Part shown: positions 9,905-20,355 of the stretch, in pieces
How the letters are laid out: each line of letters opens with the position of its first letter
How positions within the stretch are numbered: position 1 is the stretch's first letter
Origin: Neoechinorhynchus agilis
Lineage: Eukaryota > Acanthocephala
NCBI GenBank assembly: GCA_051530055.1
Contig: CM121342.1
Location: 10,664,001-10,728,000, forward strand
DNA length: 64,000 bases
Direction: 5' to 3'
Program-made: the position numbers and the translations under genes
Notes under the pieces: generated by a model
What the model saw: the letters and a program-made list of their open reading frames with translations, nothing else
What the model was told of the DNA's origin: nothing
Databases searched by the model: none

Positions 9905-10190
9905 ACATTCGCGTCATCAAATTTAATTTGCTTTCCACAGTTCCAAACATGATTGGCTATTGCCAGGGAAGCATCGTAACGCCTAAATGCTTTTTGTGTT
10001 GTGCGATCCCTTTCTTTAGTCTTGGTTTGATTTCTACCACAAATTTAGGTGAGCAGTCTTTGCAGTGGACCGCGGATGCAACTTCATGCTTTTCATATTT
10101 TGACTTATTTTTAAGGATGCCTGCAAGGTTTTACCACCGTTTTATAGTGCACAAAATTATCGTCTTGTCGCAGGGAAGGCAAATCGACAA
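9905..10190 (-). pseudogene. Decayed GIY-YIG domain of a Penelope-like element
   Basis: On the minus strand short matches to the GIY-YIG pattern can be read across frames: LPCDKTIIL, CKDSSAKFVVEI with RLKKGIAQHKR, then ASLAIANHV and IKFDDANV (clearest in the sister copy at 48606-48895). No RT part is attached. This sequence recurs at 31548-31728, 45650-45930 and 48606-48895, always beside other element ends. Confidence 0.55.
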
Positions 10191-10359
10191 ATTTTATCCC
10201 TGTGTATTTTTTGTTTATCAAACGTATTACTGTTATCGATGTTCTTTGCTTCTCTGCTTTCCGAGCTTTTTTTATGAAGTGCATTTATATTTGTTATGAT
10301 CCCAGAGGATCCCACTCGAGAGACTATCGCAGTGTCGCCAAATATCAAGTCGCCATCGT

Positions 10360-10700
10360 TACACATCGCGACGAATGGTAATAAGTTCGAGAACTACCTT
10401 TTTTTTAATGCAGCTGTTAACTGCATGACGGTTGATCGAATTGAAAGCATTCCTGGAGCATAGAATGATTATGGCAGAAGATACCTCCAGGCCATGTTCG
10501 GCAATACATCTTTCGGCGTGGACAGACGCCTTGACATCTCCAGGAACACCAACACCAAGTTGAAACGGTAGGATCATGTCCATTACCAAAGGAGATTGGA
10601 TTTTGTAGGCAATCTTGGCGCCTAATCGGCGGAAGGTGCAACCAATCGCAATGTTCTTCACCCTGCCATTTCGCACCGCAAAGTATATATTATCGAGGGC
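10360..10700 (-). pseudogene. RLE-type LINE, RT finger/palm fragment
   Basis: Minus-strand frame with VKNIAIGCTFRRLGAKIA, LPFQLGVGVPGDVKASVHA and SRNAFNSINR. These parallel IRPIAVSSTIRRLAGKI, CPFQLGCCTSCGAEAIVHS and FRNAFNFLNR of the better copy at 53186-54415. The first catalytic Asp of the RT (D in D-F-R-N-A-F) is replaced (LCSRNAF). It is an isolated piece without a 3' end. Confidence 0.75.
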
Positions 10701-10839
10701 TCGATTTTACCTCTGAACAACATGCTTTTGAGTTGGCCAGGTGATTTTATCAAGCGGGCCCGGGCTGCACCACTCGATGTGCTGATAGGGTCCTGAAAAT
10801 GGGAGGTGTTCACCAGAGGAAGATGATGGGAATAAGTAA

Positions 10840-11200
10840 AGGCCGGATAGTATTGCAGATTCCGACGTGTAGGATTCGAAGTAAGCGCATGTCGAGAAGG
10901 GTCGGAAACTTGGCTTGAAGTTCAAATGCCTTTTTTCGGGTGAATATCTCGGAGTATTTCGATAATTTGTTTATTCCGACGAACCGTCCTTCAGTCGCTT
11001 AGGGGACTCTCAAATACTGCAATTGATTGCCGCAGAGCATAAAGGGGCTGTAGGGTGCACTCATTGAACGCGAAACGCTGATTTAGCGAATGAATGTAAA
11101 CGGGATTTCGTCGAGAGGGTCGTCGCAAACGCATGTATTTCGCCACTATCGTGGGTTTCGCTGGTCGAGGGATACGCCGGATTAAGTGATTAATGACGTT
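10840..11200. repeat. Dispersed repeat shared with the 2.95-kb units
   Basis: AAGGCCGGATAGTATTGCAG through GATACGCCGGATTAAG recurs at about 45960-46320 and 48915-49275, there next to the LEDGF-like gene units. On the minus strand a piece reading IRRIPRSAKPMIVAKLGDL is open in the tandem units, but no family is recognised. Function unknown. Confidence 0.6.
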
Positions 11201-11205
11201 TCAAA

Positions 11206-11838
11206 CCTCGCCGGGTTCATCCGAAACGTCTTTAATAAATAATCGTTTACCGCGGGTGTAGACTTCTAAACAATAATTCCAATCACATTCCCCGGTATCT
11301 CACATATGGACACAGTCGGATATACGTTTGCAAACAGTAAAAGATAAACATATTCTAGATTTAAAGAAGAGTTGCATCCAGAATTCATCGAAACAGAAAC
11401 TTCATCATCATCAACCAAGCAAACAGTAAACCTTTGAGGTATTTTTTATCTACAAATACAATGAGGAGGTTGTATGCATTTTTTGTTCCAGCCCGAAAGC
11501 AACATATAAGTTTGGCAGTGGAAAAGTGGGATGAATGGAAACTTGATTACTTTAAGAGACATATTGGTCAGAAAAGTCATATTGATTCAGTTATAGACTT
11601 GCACAAAGCGAATTGGGTGCAATCGTGCGGATGATAACTAAAAGCGGTGAAGATCGTGATTCAAGCGGTTAGACTTTTGATTGATAATGTAATTTTTGCT
11701 GTTAAAATGAACACGTCAATGCTCAGTGTATAAGATATTAATGATCGTGTTGCAAAGGATACTGAAGTTCCTGAAAACTCTCGTAGGTGAAACTGCTTTT
11801 GAGATGATTTTATGACTGAATTGCGAGGGTCAGCTTGC
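11206..11838 (+). repeat. Dispersed repeat with small conserved frame, copy 1
   Basis: At least 633 bases match 63368-64000 at very high identity. The match runs off the window, so the true end is unknown. The repeat starts at AAACCTCGCCGGGTTCATCC, the loop of a palindrome that is intact in copy 2. Here only the right arm of that palindrome is well kept. Confidence 0.85.
11461..11634 (+). CDS. 57-aa conserved hypothetical protein, copy 1
   Basis: Frame MRRLYAFFVPARKQHISL...HKANWVQSCG, 57 codons and stop. An in-frame upstream ATG at 11434 adds nine codons, but copy 2 (63626-63799) loses that frame upstream, so the internal ATG is preferred. The middle is rich in Lys, Asp and Trp (VEKWDEWKLDYFKRHIG) and would form an amphipathic helix. 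I do not recognise the family. It could also be the first exon of a longer gene, as GT-AG pairs follow. Two copies 52 kb apart keep the frame with one changed residue (R2T). Confidence 0.4.
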   Translation: MRRLYAFFVPARKQHISLAVEKWDEWKLDYFKRHIGQKSHIDSVIDLHKANWVQSCG

Positions 11839-12234
11839 AAAACGCTTTTTGGCGGATAGTCAAATCGACCTCTAGTGACAGTGAATCTATTGAGAAGGCA
11901 ATAAATTTTATATTTTTTCAAGCCTGGCTTGCCGGTAACTTTTATTCTGTGTTTAAGTGTGGCCTTTTTCCACGGCTGATAATTTTATTGCTTGGGCACA
12001 CAGCCCTCTAATCTGAGCCGTCGGATTCTCAACCTCCCGAGGTGCCGTTTGTTAGACTATTCGTCTTATTTCATAATGTGATTTACTAGCGTACACAACG
12101 TTCTAATATTATCGAATTCGACCATAACAAACAAATCGTATACTTATGATTAGATCATCAAAAACTTATTTGTAAGCTTTGAAGCAAATATATACTGAAG
12201 GAGTTTTGAACACCAACCCCATTTTTATAACCAC
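11839..12234. other. Upstream region of the forkhead gene, nothing assigned
   Basis: About 400 AT-rich bases between the dispersed repeat and the FOXP-like gene, probably holding the end of the repeat and the promoter or 5' UTR of the forkhead gene. I find no coding region or clear TATA box. Confidence 0.3.
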
Positions 12235-12306
12235 ATGCACTATCCCAATTCGAGTAACAAGTTTCTTATCATCGAACTACAACAAAAAGCATTACTGCTC
12301 GTTAAA
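12235..12306 (+). other. Possible 5' extension of the forkhead gene
   Basis: An in-frame ATG at 12235 gives 24 more residues (HYPNSSNKFLIIELQQKAL). The ATG at 12307 has A at -3 and leads directly into the zinc finger. FOXP proteins normally have a long N-terminal region, so either start, or an upstream exon, is possible. Confidence 0.35.
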
Positions 12307-13386
12307 ATGAACAACTGCGAACGTGAAAGTCATTTCTGTGGATATCCTAATTGTCATCGAAACTTTATATTTTATGAGGATTTTCTATTGCATCTCGATA
12401 ATGAACATCGCCCTCCGAATGGGCATGAGGGTAAATTGGAATGCCAATACAGACTCATACGTTGTATCGAACACAAATTGGCTAAGGAGAAGGCCCTTCT
12501 TGAACAAATGGTTGCACTTAGGCAAGAACAGTTCATGCTGACATGCTCGGCCAAACGATATCAAGATGAGATGAACTTTAACGAAGACGCAAACCGTAAC
12601 AAGATCCGCAAACAATGTTTTCCGGACGAAATATTCTGTCCCAGACAGGAGCCTATTATGCCACAAAATTCAGGTTTAAATAAAGACCAAGAATATAAGG
12701 ACGAGATACACTTAAATGCAGATGCGAATCGCGAAAAGGTCCGCAAACAATGCCTTCTGGTCGAAAGTGCGCCTCGGGGGCAAAATCAGTTCATGCCTAG
12801 AAGCTCGGTCAAGCGATACCAAGGTAAGATTGATATGATTCGCGACGCTAAGTGCCTTAAGATCGAAAAACCCTGGTTGGATAGTTGGCACGAAGAACGG
12901 AAATTTAAAGCCAGAATGGAAGCATTGAATTTTTTAAATGGTAGATACTCTTTTTTTTCGGTGTACAATTCATGTAGCAAATTCTTTAGACGCCGAGAGG
13001 ATTCGATACAGAGGATTTCCCCTTAAGCCTCCGGAGACGTATGTAGGCCTCATAAGGCAAGCCATCGCCGAAACTCCTGAACGGTGCCTCAGCGTACATT
13101 GCATCTACAAGTGGTTTCGCGATACATTTGCATACTTTCAGCTTCACTTGGGAAACTGGAAGGTTTGTCTTTGTGCATTCGATCACTCTAAATTAAGAAA
13201 ATCTTTATTGTTTAGGCCACTGTAAGACAAACGCTCGCTAAAGAAAAGTGCTTTAAAAAGATTGTGCAAGGTTACGAGGTCCGGTGGACAGTTGACGATA
13301 ATTTACTTCAACAACGCATTGCTGAGACGGGTAAAAAGGGAAGGAAAAGAAAGGCAGAAACGAATTTACAAATGCCGCCAACGTAG
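12307..13386 (+). CDS. Divergent FOXP-type forkhead protein, three exons
   Basis: Exon 1 runs 12307-12940 (ending phase 1), the intron 12941-12989 (49 b), exon 2 12990-13162, the intron 13163-13215 (53 b) and exon 3 13216-13386 (TAG). The product is 325 aa, or 349 if the ATG at 12235 is used. It has a C2H2 finger (C11, C16, H29, H34; FLLHLDNEH as in FOXP), a leucine-zipper-like helix (about 43-75, EHKLAKEKALLEQMV), three degenerate 40-residue repeats (about 80-195; SAKRYQDEM, KDEIHLNADANR, VKRYQGKID) and a forkhead domain (about 219-309: KPPETYVGLIRQAI, IYKWFRDTFAYF, NWKATVRQTLAKEKCF, VRWTVDD). Finger, zipper and forkhead in this order define FOXP. In helix 3 the usual WKNAVRHNLSLHKCF has lost its Asn and His base contacts. 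Introns are intact, so it is not a retrocopy. DNA specificity is probably altered or lost. Confidence 0.9.
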
Positions 13387-13389
13387 TTA

Positions 13390-13664
13390 AAAAACCGTTC
13401 GTCTTTACAGAGAATAGATTGTCGTTTTATACCAATTGAAGTAATAATACTACGTTTTATTTATTGTCGACAGATTTCTCAACCGCATGTATACCTATTC
13501 GGTTGTCGTTATTTTAGCAATTTACGCCGTTGAAACAAATTTATTTTCAAACGAATATTTCGGAGTTTAGGTGGCACTTCGGTTCAAAGACAACGCTTAA
13601 AGAATAACGTGGCGTATCTTCTTTAGTGACGTTGAATTGGCAGTCTTGCTTGATTTTCCATATT
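13390..13664. other. 3' flank of the forkhead gene
   Basis: No coding region seen. It separates the forkhead stop from the duplicated block that begins near 13665. A TTATTTATTG stretch near 13456 and ordinary AT-rich sequence are present, with no AATAAA on the plus strand. Confidence 0.3.
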
Positions 13665-13925
13665 TATTGTATTGACAAATAATAGAAAAACTAATTACAA
13701 AAATAATTTAAAGCTCAAGACGGTAAAAAACAATTCTAAAAGTTTGCATAGAAAAAATAGGTTCTCTATCACAGTGTTAGCCTGTGGACTAAATAAGCTC
13801 GGGCAACGGGTGCGCCTTTGTCATCTTGAACCCCATTGACAGCGTACCACTGTTTTTCCCAACGGAAATTTAAAACTAATTCTAGCTTTATTATTCGGTC
13901 CATCGGTTTAACTGAACAAGGCGAT
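13665..13925. repeat. 260-bp dispersed repeat (TTGATTTTCCAT ... AACTGAACAAGGCGA)
   Basis: Four copies: here, 21671-21955, 48307-48570 and 51260-51530. Three follow the 5' side of a LEDGF-like gene copy, while this one stands alone, so it is a separate repeat. The minus strand has AATAAA near one end and an open stretch reading GATVARAYLVHRIT in the 21.7-kb copy, perhaps a gene 3' end. Function unknown. Confidence 0.65.
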
Positions 13926-14840
13926 TTGAGATAAGGTATTGAAGAAGGTATAGTTGACTAATCACGTTCCCAATATAGAGAATCTTTATTACGTACGCCA
14001 CGCGATTCTATGCTAAAGGCTAAAATCATCTAAAGAATCCGTTGTTTAATTAACCGTTATTAAGTAATGATTTGTAAGGCGCGGAACAACTTCTTTGATT
14101 TTATTAACATTCACCGGTAGTTTATTTTATACTTTGTTACACACACAACAACAAAATGTTTCAACAATTACCACGGTCCACGAAGAAGAGGCATCGCTCT
14201 CCCCTCAGTGGTCGTGATCACACTCGCTGCGTTTCCTCTTTGGATCGCGAGACCAATGTTTTGGCGTAGGAAGGCACCAGCTCCTGTATTTCCTTTCTTA
14301 GCCTGGAGTCTACCCGATAAATCCTTCGTAAATCTAAGTGCCGAGCTACCAAGCGCACCAAGAGTCTCCACTCCGAAGGATACAAAAGCGTGAGACCTAC
14401 TTAATTCTTTATATTTCGCCACCTTTCGATCCTCCGCGGAAGTAGCTGCTCTCCCCCTGGGGACTGCACCACAAACCTCCTGTTACTTGCCGCGAACGTG
14501 TCTACACACATGGCGTCCCAGAGAAAACATTTGCCTTCTCGCCACGGGAATACAGTTACGCCATCCGGACGAGGACCATCGAGTCGGCACAGGTTGCTCG
14601 GCTCTAAAATGTTTGGGACGTTCATCGCATTTAGGGCACGCGAAATTACGTCGTTCAATTCAGCATGCCGTGAGAAACGACCCCCTGATTTATTGCAAAC
14701 AAGACCATGTCTCCCCAGTGGATCCACGATCATTCCAAACTGGCAACGATGTTCGACACAAATCGATAGACCTAATCTGAGGGAAACTCCGATCCGAACT
14801 GCTTCGTCTACGAGGAGTGTTCCTGCGAATGCAATGGGTA
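13665..14840. repeat. Segmental duplication beside the forkhead gene, copy 1
   Basis: It matches 51260-52435 in the same orientation, offset about 37589, including the same frame break inside the RLE-type LINE. It is therefore one duplicated block and not two insertions. Its left part (13665-13925) is the 260-bp repeat also found at 21671-21955 and 48307-48570. Confidence 0.9.
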
Positions 14841-16137
14841 GGGCTTCTAACCATGCTCCCGATTCTCTTGTAGAGACTGCCAGCAATCTAGCTCGGTCGA
14901 CCTCGTCGCGAGAGCCTGAAATTAGAGAACTGTGAGCTCGGGCGACTAAAGATTTATCCCAGATAGACTGCTTCAGGCCATTGTTCTGCATTTAGGCGTT
15001 TATTCAACAAAAAAAACCGCGAACTAACTATCTTGCAAATGGACGCGAGCACGTACATGTCCATACACACGATCAGTATATGTGAAATGCGCGCTGTCGT
15101 CGTCACATTCGCCATCACAGCCATTCACGGGAACTTGGTTGTAACCCGTCTTCTCCCACCATTCCTGGACCGCTACTAGAAATTCGTCCGCTAAACAGAA
15201 CTTGGGTCTCAACATAGGTTTTACCAGATCCCGGCTCCCTTCGAATGATACTGTTTTTCGAATACCTAAGCCACCGGACGTCGCCAGGCCTCGTCTGATA
15301 GCTGGATATTTAAAATGTGTTCGAGACACGCCTTCACAATGTCATCGAGCTTCTTTAACTTATCGAGGTGCTTGAAGAAGGAAGCCATGCGCAGTTTATA
15401 AAGTAGTTTCGGGATGAAGACGGTATTCTTGATCAGGAATAGAGCCCCGTATGACGAAAGTTCCCGGACTCTATCGCACAGCATCGTGATGTTCGGGAGT
15501 AGATGGTGGATTTCATTTTCCACATTTGAATCAAAAACGCAGCTCCCTAGAAGACTCAGCCGGTCTAGAGTTATCAAGAAACTTTCCTCGAAGGATACGA
15601 GGCGTATTTTGATTACCGCAGTGAGGGACGCCTCCGAACTATCGCCAGCGGAAAGTACTGGTCTGGGGAAAGCAAAGAGCCGTATCCAAGAGGAGTCTGA
15701 ATTTTGCTCGAAGCAGTCCAGCAGAGGTGTGGTGAATCCTTTAGCTACTAGATATCGTGCGCCCTTTGGGATCCGTTTCAGAATGTTTCTGGAAAGAACA
15801 CGCACGCGATCAGCAGCGGAAGGAAGACTCCCGGCGTCATCGGGGAGCGTCGACGGATTTTTTGGTGTTGCAGGTTGAAGCGATCGCGGGATTTGACCAG
15901 ATCCCCAACAACGTGATTTTGACGGCCCATGAATGCGCAAAACCCCCAATTTCGCGATTGAAAAAGAATCTAAACAAACGGGCGGTGTCCAGGTAGCGTT
16001 GGGCGTTTCTTTGGTCTTTTCATTTGGCTCGCTTCGCTCGGGTACGGCATCGGTGTCGCCGGTGGTGGAGGCGGCATCGCGGAATATCGCTGATGACCGA
16101 TGCACCAAGCAGGTTTCGGAATTAATTCTCAAACAAT
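14105..16137 (-). mobile_element. RLE-type LINE, internally deleted copy
   Basis: Read on the minus strand from 16137. It has an N-terminal Ser/Pro-rich part, a region ending WIRLFAFPRPVLSAGD, then directly the post-RT block LSLLGSCVFDSNVENEI and LFLIKNTVFIPKLLYKLR. Next come a Cys/His cluster (CVEHRCQFG, GRHGLVC, RFSRHAELN), EPSNLCRLDGPRPDGVT, WREGKCFLWDAMC and the terminal blocks ETLGALGSSAL and IGLAIQRGNAAS. The RT (QQGDPLGP to YLDD) is missing cleanly, so this is a deletion derivative. The Cys/His cluster with R-P-D resembles the restriction-like endonuclease of R2-type LINEs. That assignment is by eye. One frame break lies near 14420 and a second near 15300. Confidence 0.75.
14401..14991 (-). 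pseudogene. RLE-type endonuclease-like domain
   Basis: This 196-residue frame holds the putative nuclease: C-x4-C (CVEHRC), H and C of GRHGLVC, SRHAELNDVISRAL, EP at ILEP, the R-P-D-G motif and L-W-D 15 residues on. In R2-like endonucleases a CCHC cluster precedes a PD-(D/E)XK core with the first Asp in a (K/R)PD motif, which fits the order here. The last domain (AKYKELSRSHAF onward) lies in another frame at 14168-14422. The sister frame 51990-52511 differs at few sites. Confidence 0.65.
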
Positions 16138-16280
16138 GCACTCACACTGTTAGGGGAAATTATTAAAATCAAAAATCTTTTTAATCGATTATTTTGAGCG
16201 TAAATTTTTGCTATGAACAGTATTAAAAAATTAAATGTCCCAAGGCCTCACCGAAAAGTCACCATTTTTAGACTTCGAGA
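16137..16280. repeat. 140-bp dispersed repeat, copy 2
   Basis: Same sequence as 2646-2785. Its left edge touches the 5' end of the deleted RLE-type LINE and its right edge touches the 3' end of LINE-F, so both neighbours stop at it. Confidence 0.7.
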
Positions 16281-16284
16281 GCAA

Positions 16285-19200
16285 AGCAGATTTTTCTTTA
16301 GGTTTAATTAATAAGATGATTTAATCGCAAAGAGAACCTTTGGGTACAGAAGATGCATAGGTACTGCCAATGGAGGTTCTTCATCCTATTTGTTCAAGTT
16401 CGTCCAATTGAGTGTATTGTGGGCCTAGTGCGTTGAGTGTATCCAATCGAAGGGGGTCTTGCTCAAAGTCTCCAGGAAGGTGCTAACGAATTTGGGTCTT
16501 TGTTTAGGGGGACGTCCTCTTGAGTGGCTTGATTATCTAAACCTAAGTTACGTGCTCTAATTGCCTTCGCTTTAGCCGTTTTCAGTAGACGTTTGAACTT
16601 ACTCACGTCAAATTCAATACTGAGATTACATGCAAAAGTGTAGCCAAGAATTGTTATTTCGAGTGAAATTTAGTGCCAAATTCAGATGAAAAAAGCTGCT
16701 ATAGAATTCCCGCTATCGACGTTTCCCAACAACCTACTTCGATTTGAGAATAAATTGTGTTTTTTGAGGGTTGAGGGTGAAACCCATTTGACGTAGAATA
16801 GGGTTGAGCCAGATAAATAATTCATGTAGTTTCTCTGGCCGATAGTTGGGTTCTTTTATTACAACCGTAATGTCATCGGCATAAACAGTGACGTCTTTAC
16901 ACACTTTACAGTTATGAAATATGAACTGTGAGGCTAAACAAAATAAGATCGGGGAAAGTGGTGACCCTTGTGGAACACCTCTCGTTTGAAAATAAATAGT
17001 ACGAGAGAGATAGTCTTGGAAGAAGAATCGTTTTGAGCACAGAGAATTGTAGATTCTTAAAATAAGAATATATGGGAAGTGGAAGTATTTTAGAATGTGT
17101 GTAATGAATTCAATATTTATAAAATCTAATGCTTTAAAAATATCAAACGAAATCAAAATATTCATTAATTTCTAATAATTATTAAAAATTTGACACAATC
17201 TCCGAAATTGCCGAGTGCACTGACCTATTCGATAAGAAACCATGACATCTCGGGTCTATGCAGTTATTGTCCAAAGCAAATCGAAAAACTAGTTTGGCTA
17301 GGACGCGTTCATAGATCTAAACAAGAGAGTTCTGAATCGAAATGGGTCTAACGTCCCCTCCAGAGGCCACCTTCCTGCGCTTCTTCGTTAGGAAGATCCT
17401 TTTTACAAAATTGATTTCTGTCCACCTCCGGTGGAGCGTAAGTGAAGACCTGTGACATACCTGTTTAATTCTCTCGTGAAATCCAATTTATGGCCTTAAA
17501 ACAGGCTGGCGATCCATTATTTGAGATTTTATCTTTTGAATTCCAATAGCTAACAATATGGAGAGATTTGCCCAGAATTCGGCATCAACAGGGTTGCCTT
17601 AACTCTTTGCTAACATAAGATTCCTTCCATATAAGCGGAGTAATCCAGGAGAATCGGAGTCAGTTCTCGTTCTTGCCATCGATGTGAGAAAGTCACTACT
17701 TGATGTAATTAAAAATTGATTAATATCAGCGAGAGGCGAAGTATTTTGCGTAAAGAAAAACCTGAGCGCCATATTAAATAATTGAACGTCAAGCAACCCC
17801 ATTTTGAATTTTCTATTTAACAATTGGTTCCGTTCGAGATCGCAACCAATCATGTTCAGCTCGGCGGAAAAAGGCATTCTTAGTAATGGCTTAAGGTTTG
17901 AGTGGGCAACCTTTCCTCCACTGGCAGAGATCATAATATGAAGATTCCGAAGAAGATTGAAAGGTGGGAAAATCTTTGGACAGGATTTCTAGTGAGTCGC
18001 AAGTTGAGGTCACTGCAGTTTGCCATTTTTGGGAGGAGTCACTGAAATCACCATAAATAAAATCTATTTCTGAATTAAGAATATTCTTTAGACAGTTTTT
18101 TATTTCTGTCAAATATATTTTCCGAGGTGGTCTGATATAGTCATTACAGGCGAGGTTTCCGTTGAATTTAAAGAAGATTCAGTATGAAAGATTGAGAGAC
18201 AGATGGCGTTCAGAGATGTGGGAAATATGGATAGCAGTCCTTGAGAGGGATTCGAATAGGGTGGCGTAATAAAAGAAGAATGATCTTTCAATAAAAACTG
18301 AATATTACCCCGGAAGGTTATTCGTAGACTAGAGATTTGGTCTCTTGGTTAAAGCAGATGTCAAAGCTGGTAATCTGAGAAATCAGGCGCCTAAACCCCA
18401 CTGAGCCCCCTGCGTTCCATTGCACCAGCCTGAGACTCATTGCAATCTGCCCCTTTGGATGAGATTGTGAACACCTTCTACGCAAATCTGCTTCTGTTCC
18501 TCAATCACTTGCTTTACATAAGCTTCTACATCGTTGGCTTTGAACGATTTGTTCTGAGGATCGTCCTCCAAGGAGGAGTGTTGATGATATCGTTTAGCTG
18601 GCGAAGATTTCGCATTAAGAGTCATGGAAAGCTTGCCTAGGATATAATATTTTCAATTGAACATTGCTTGGTGGTTTTCTCGGTCATAATGATGAGTGGT
18701 GGTCCTGAGCGCAAAAAGCATCGTCTTTTTTTTGAGGGACATTTTTGATCCGAGTGACCCAATTTTTAAGGTTAATGTTGCAACGTGGAAATACGTATTC
18801 GTCCTGCGCTGATATCTGATGAGCAAAAAATCGAAGTCCGTTGATTGGAAGAATTACGTAGATGTCGTCAAATCATATCGCGTATATGAATCGGAGCCTT
18901 AATGACGGCTCAAGGAATCGGTTTGCTCGTTTTGGTTGATTTTAGAAAGAATAAGATGGAACATCCGAACTTGTTCGAGAAATTGCGGCGATCCTCTGCG
19001 TCAATGTTTGGAGGTAAGTCGCCCGAAATGATAAATGTCGAGTAGAAACCTGAGTCCGACACTGTGAGATCCGGTTATCACCAAATCGTATGATGAATTC
19101 TCTATAGTGTTGAAGGAATTCGTACGATACAAAGTTGATCTTCCTGAGGTTCCTCCGAAGTATTATATCGAGTGACTACGATGACACTCGTCTTCAAGGG

Positions 19201-19575
19201 TATTGATCCACGGAGGAACATATAATTTGTGCATCCCATCCCTTGGATGGATGGATTTCGATTGCTGGGAAATCGTATACGGCCATTTTCTAATTGGTTA
19301 TTCAATGAATTGGTGACTGTTCCAGAGATGAAAATCCTCCTTTGTTTGTTGATGGTTTGTGCAAGAATCTTTGAAATCTACACATAAGTTGGAGTTTGTG
19401 GGTTGCGTGTGAAATGCTTTTAGTTTAATTGACTTTATGATACGAATTTGCGCTTTGTAATTTTATTGATTTGATTGCAGTTTTTAAATGCGGCAAGGCG
19501 ATTGCTTTGTTACAATTCCGAATTTGCGCAACACATAAAAAATGTATTGTTCATTGTTTTTAACTTATAAAATTT
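16285..19575 (-). mobile_element. LINE-F copy 1, APE-type non-LTR retrotransposon
   Basis: Minus-strand order: decayed ORF1 (about 19320-18440; remnants of a zinc knuckle near LGHSDQKC at 18745-18770), endonuclease remnants (18291-17600), RT (17400-16734: FDIFKALDFIN, GVPQGSPLSPILF, YADDITVVI) and a C-terminal block ending GRPLKRRPKF at about 16515-16490. It belongs to the same group as LINE-A and LINE-C. It has many frame breaks. Part of it, 17112-19573, is repeated at 54434-56835, and shorter parts at 38398-39092. Confidence 0.8.
16734..17165 (-). pseudogene. LINE-F reverse transcriptase core
   Basis: An open frame of 143 codons starts within the RT at ISFDIFKALDFINIEF (first catalytic Asp) and runs through RGVPQGSPLSPILF, YADDITVV (second and third Asp) and MGFTLNPQKTQF. 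The fingers lie upstream in other frames (17200-17400; the plus strand there reads as antisense of a RPISIQNS-like block). The catalytic residues are all present in this piece, but the protein is not complete. Confidence 0.8.
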
Positions 19576-19700
19576 GAACGCCTCCCGCGAATCGAATAAC
19601 TTTTATTTTAATTCTTTTTTCTTAAACCCTTAATACTTTCAATTTTTTTATTAAGATTAATGTCCTTGAAGTGCCGTAAACATGAAATTGTTATAGGTCG
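19576..19700. other. AT-rich junction
   Basis: Short AT-rich stretch between the 5' end of LINE-F and the LEDGF-like unit. No gene seen. Confidence 0.3.
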
Positions 19701-20355
19701 ACTTTATGAGCGTTAAAAGAAAAAACATGCAGTAGTTTAAAATGTAATCCTACGAAGGATATCACTAAACATTATGGGTTATGTTTTTTGGGTGAAAATG
19801 TTTCAAAAATCGGACAACCTAAAAATTAAGTTTGAGGCAAATCATTTAATTTTATCATTCATTATTACTGTTGGGTGAAACGTCTGGGTGTCCGCACAAA
19901 ACAAATTTAATTTTATGCATCATTAGAATACGAGCGACGTATTTCGACTTTCTCCGTTCGTGATTTACGTTGGCTTAAAACAAGAACTTCAATTTTCCAG
20001 AACTTTTGAAAGATTGAAAAAGGTCTCCAAAGTTGTCCATTGGTTATTGTTTTTCCGGTAACAATTTGTTTTCTTGTCCACAGACTCAAAGAGTTATATT
20101 GTATTTTTGATAAAACCAAAAGGATGCCTTGTTACCTTGAAACATATCATCTAACCAACACGAGTTTAGGAGTAAAGACAAATTCTCCTGAACGATTTGT
20201 TAATGGAAGCTTTTTCCGCTATTTTATCGTTAGACCACTGACGGCTGTTGGTTGGATTTTCTAATTGTCGCTATGATTTTAATTATGATTCTTTTACACG
20301 CTAAACACGAAAATCGAATTCATCTTTATTTCGATAAAAATGTCTTGTTGCCATT
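19700..20355 (-). repeat. 3' flank of the LEDGF-like gene, conserved in all units
   Basis: Conserved with the gene in units at about 46385-46985 and 49350-49938, and inverted at 58230-58870. On the minus strand several short frames occur, such as one reading SQRKSRTEKVEIRRSYSNDA, but they shift between copies. This is most likely the 3' UTR or another exon of the gene above it. Confidence 0.5.

Larger units (their letters stand above)
3479..10183. repeat. 6.7-kb segmental duplication, copy 1
   Basis: This block recurs in the same orientation at 39307-45928. Matches run through the LTR fossil, LINE-A, an RLE-type LINE fragment, a LINE-C-like RT fragment and a Penelope fragment in the same order and with the same internal breaks. 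That shows duplication of genomic DNA and not repeated insertion. Small indels shift the offset between about 35.83 and 35.76 kb. A roughly 20-base stretch near 42829-42848 is missing here, which removes the start of the LINE-A endonuclease. Confidence 0.93.

Noticed and set aside
14498-15996. Plus-strand frames opposite the RLE-type LINE
   Set aside because: Shadow frames of the minus-strand nuclease and post-RT domains.
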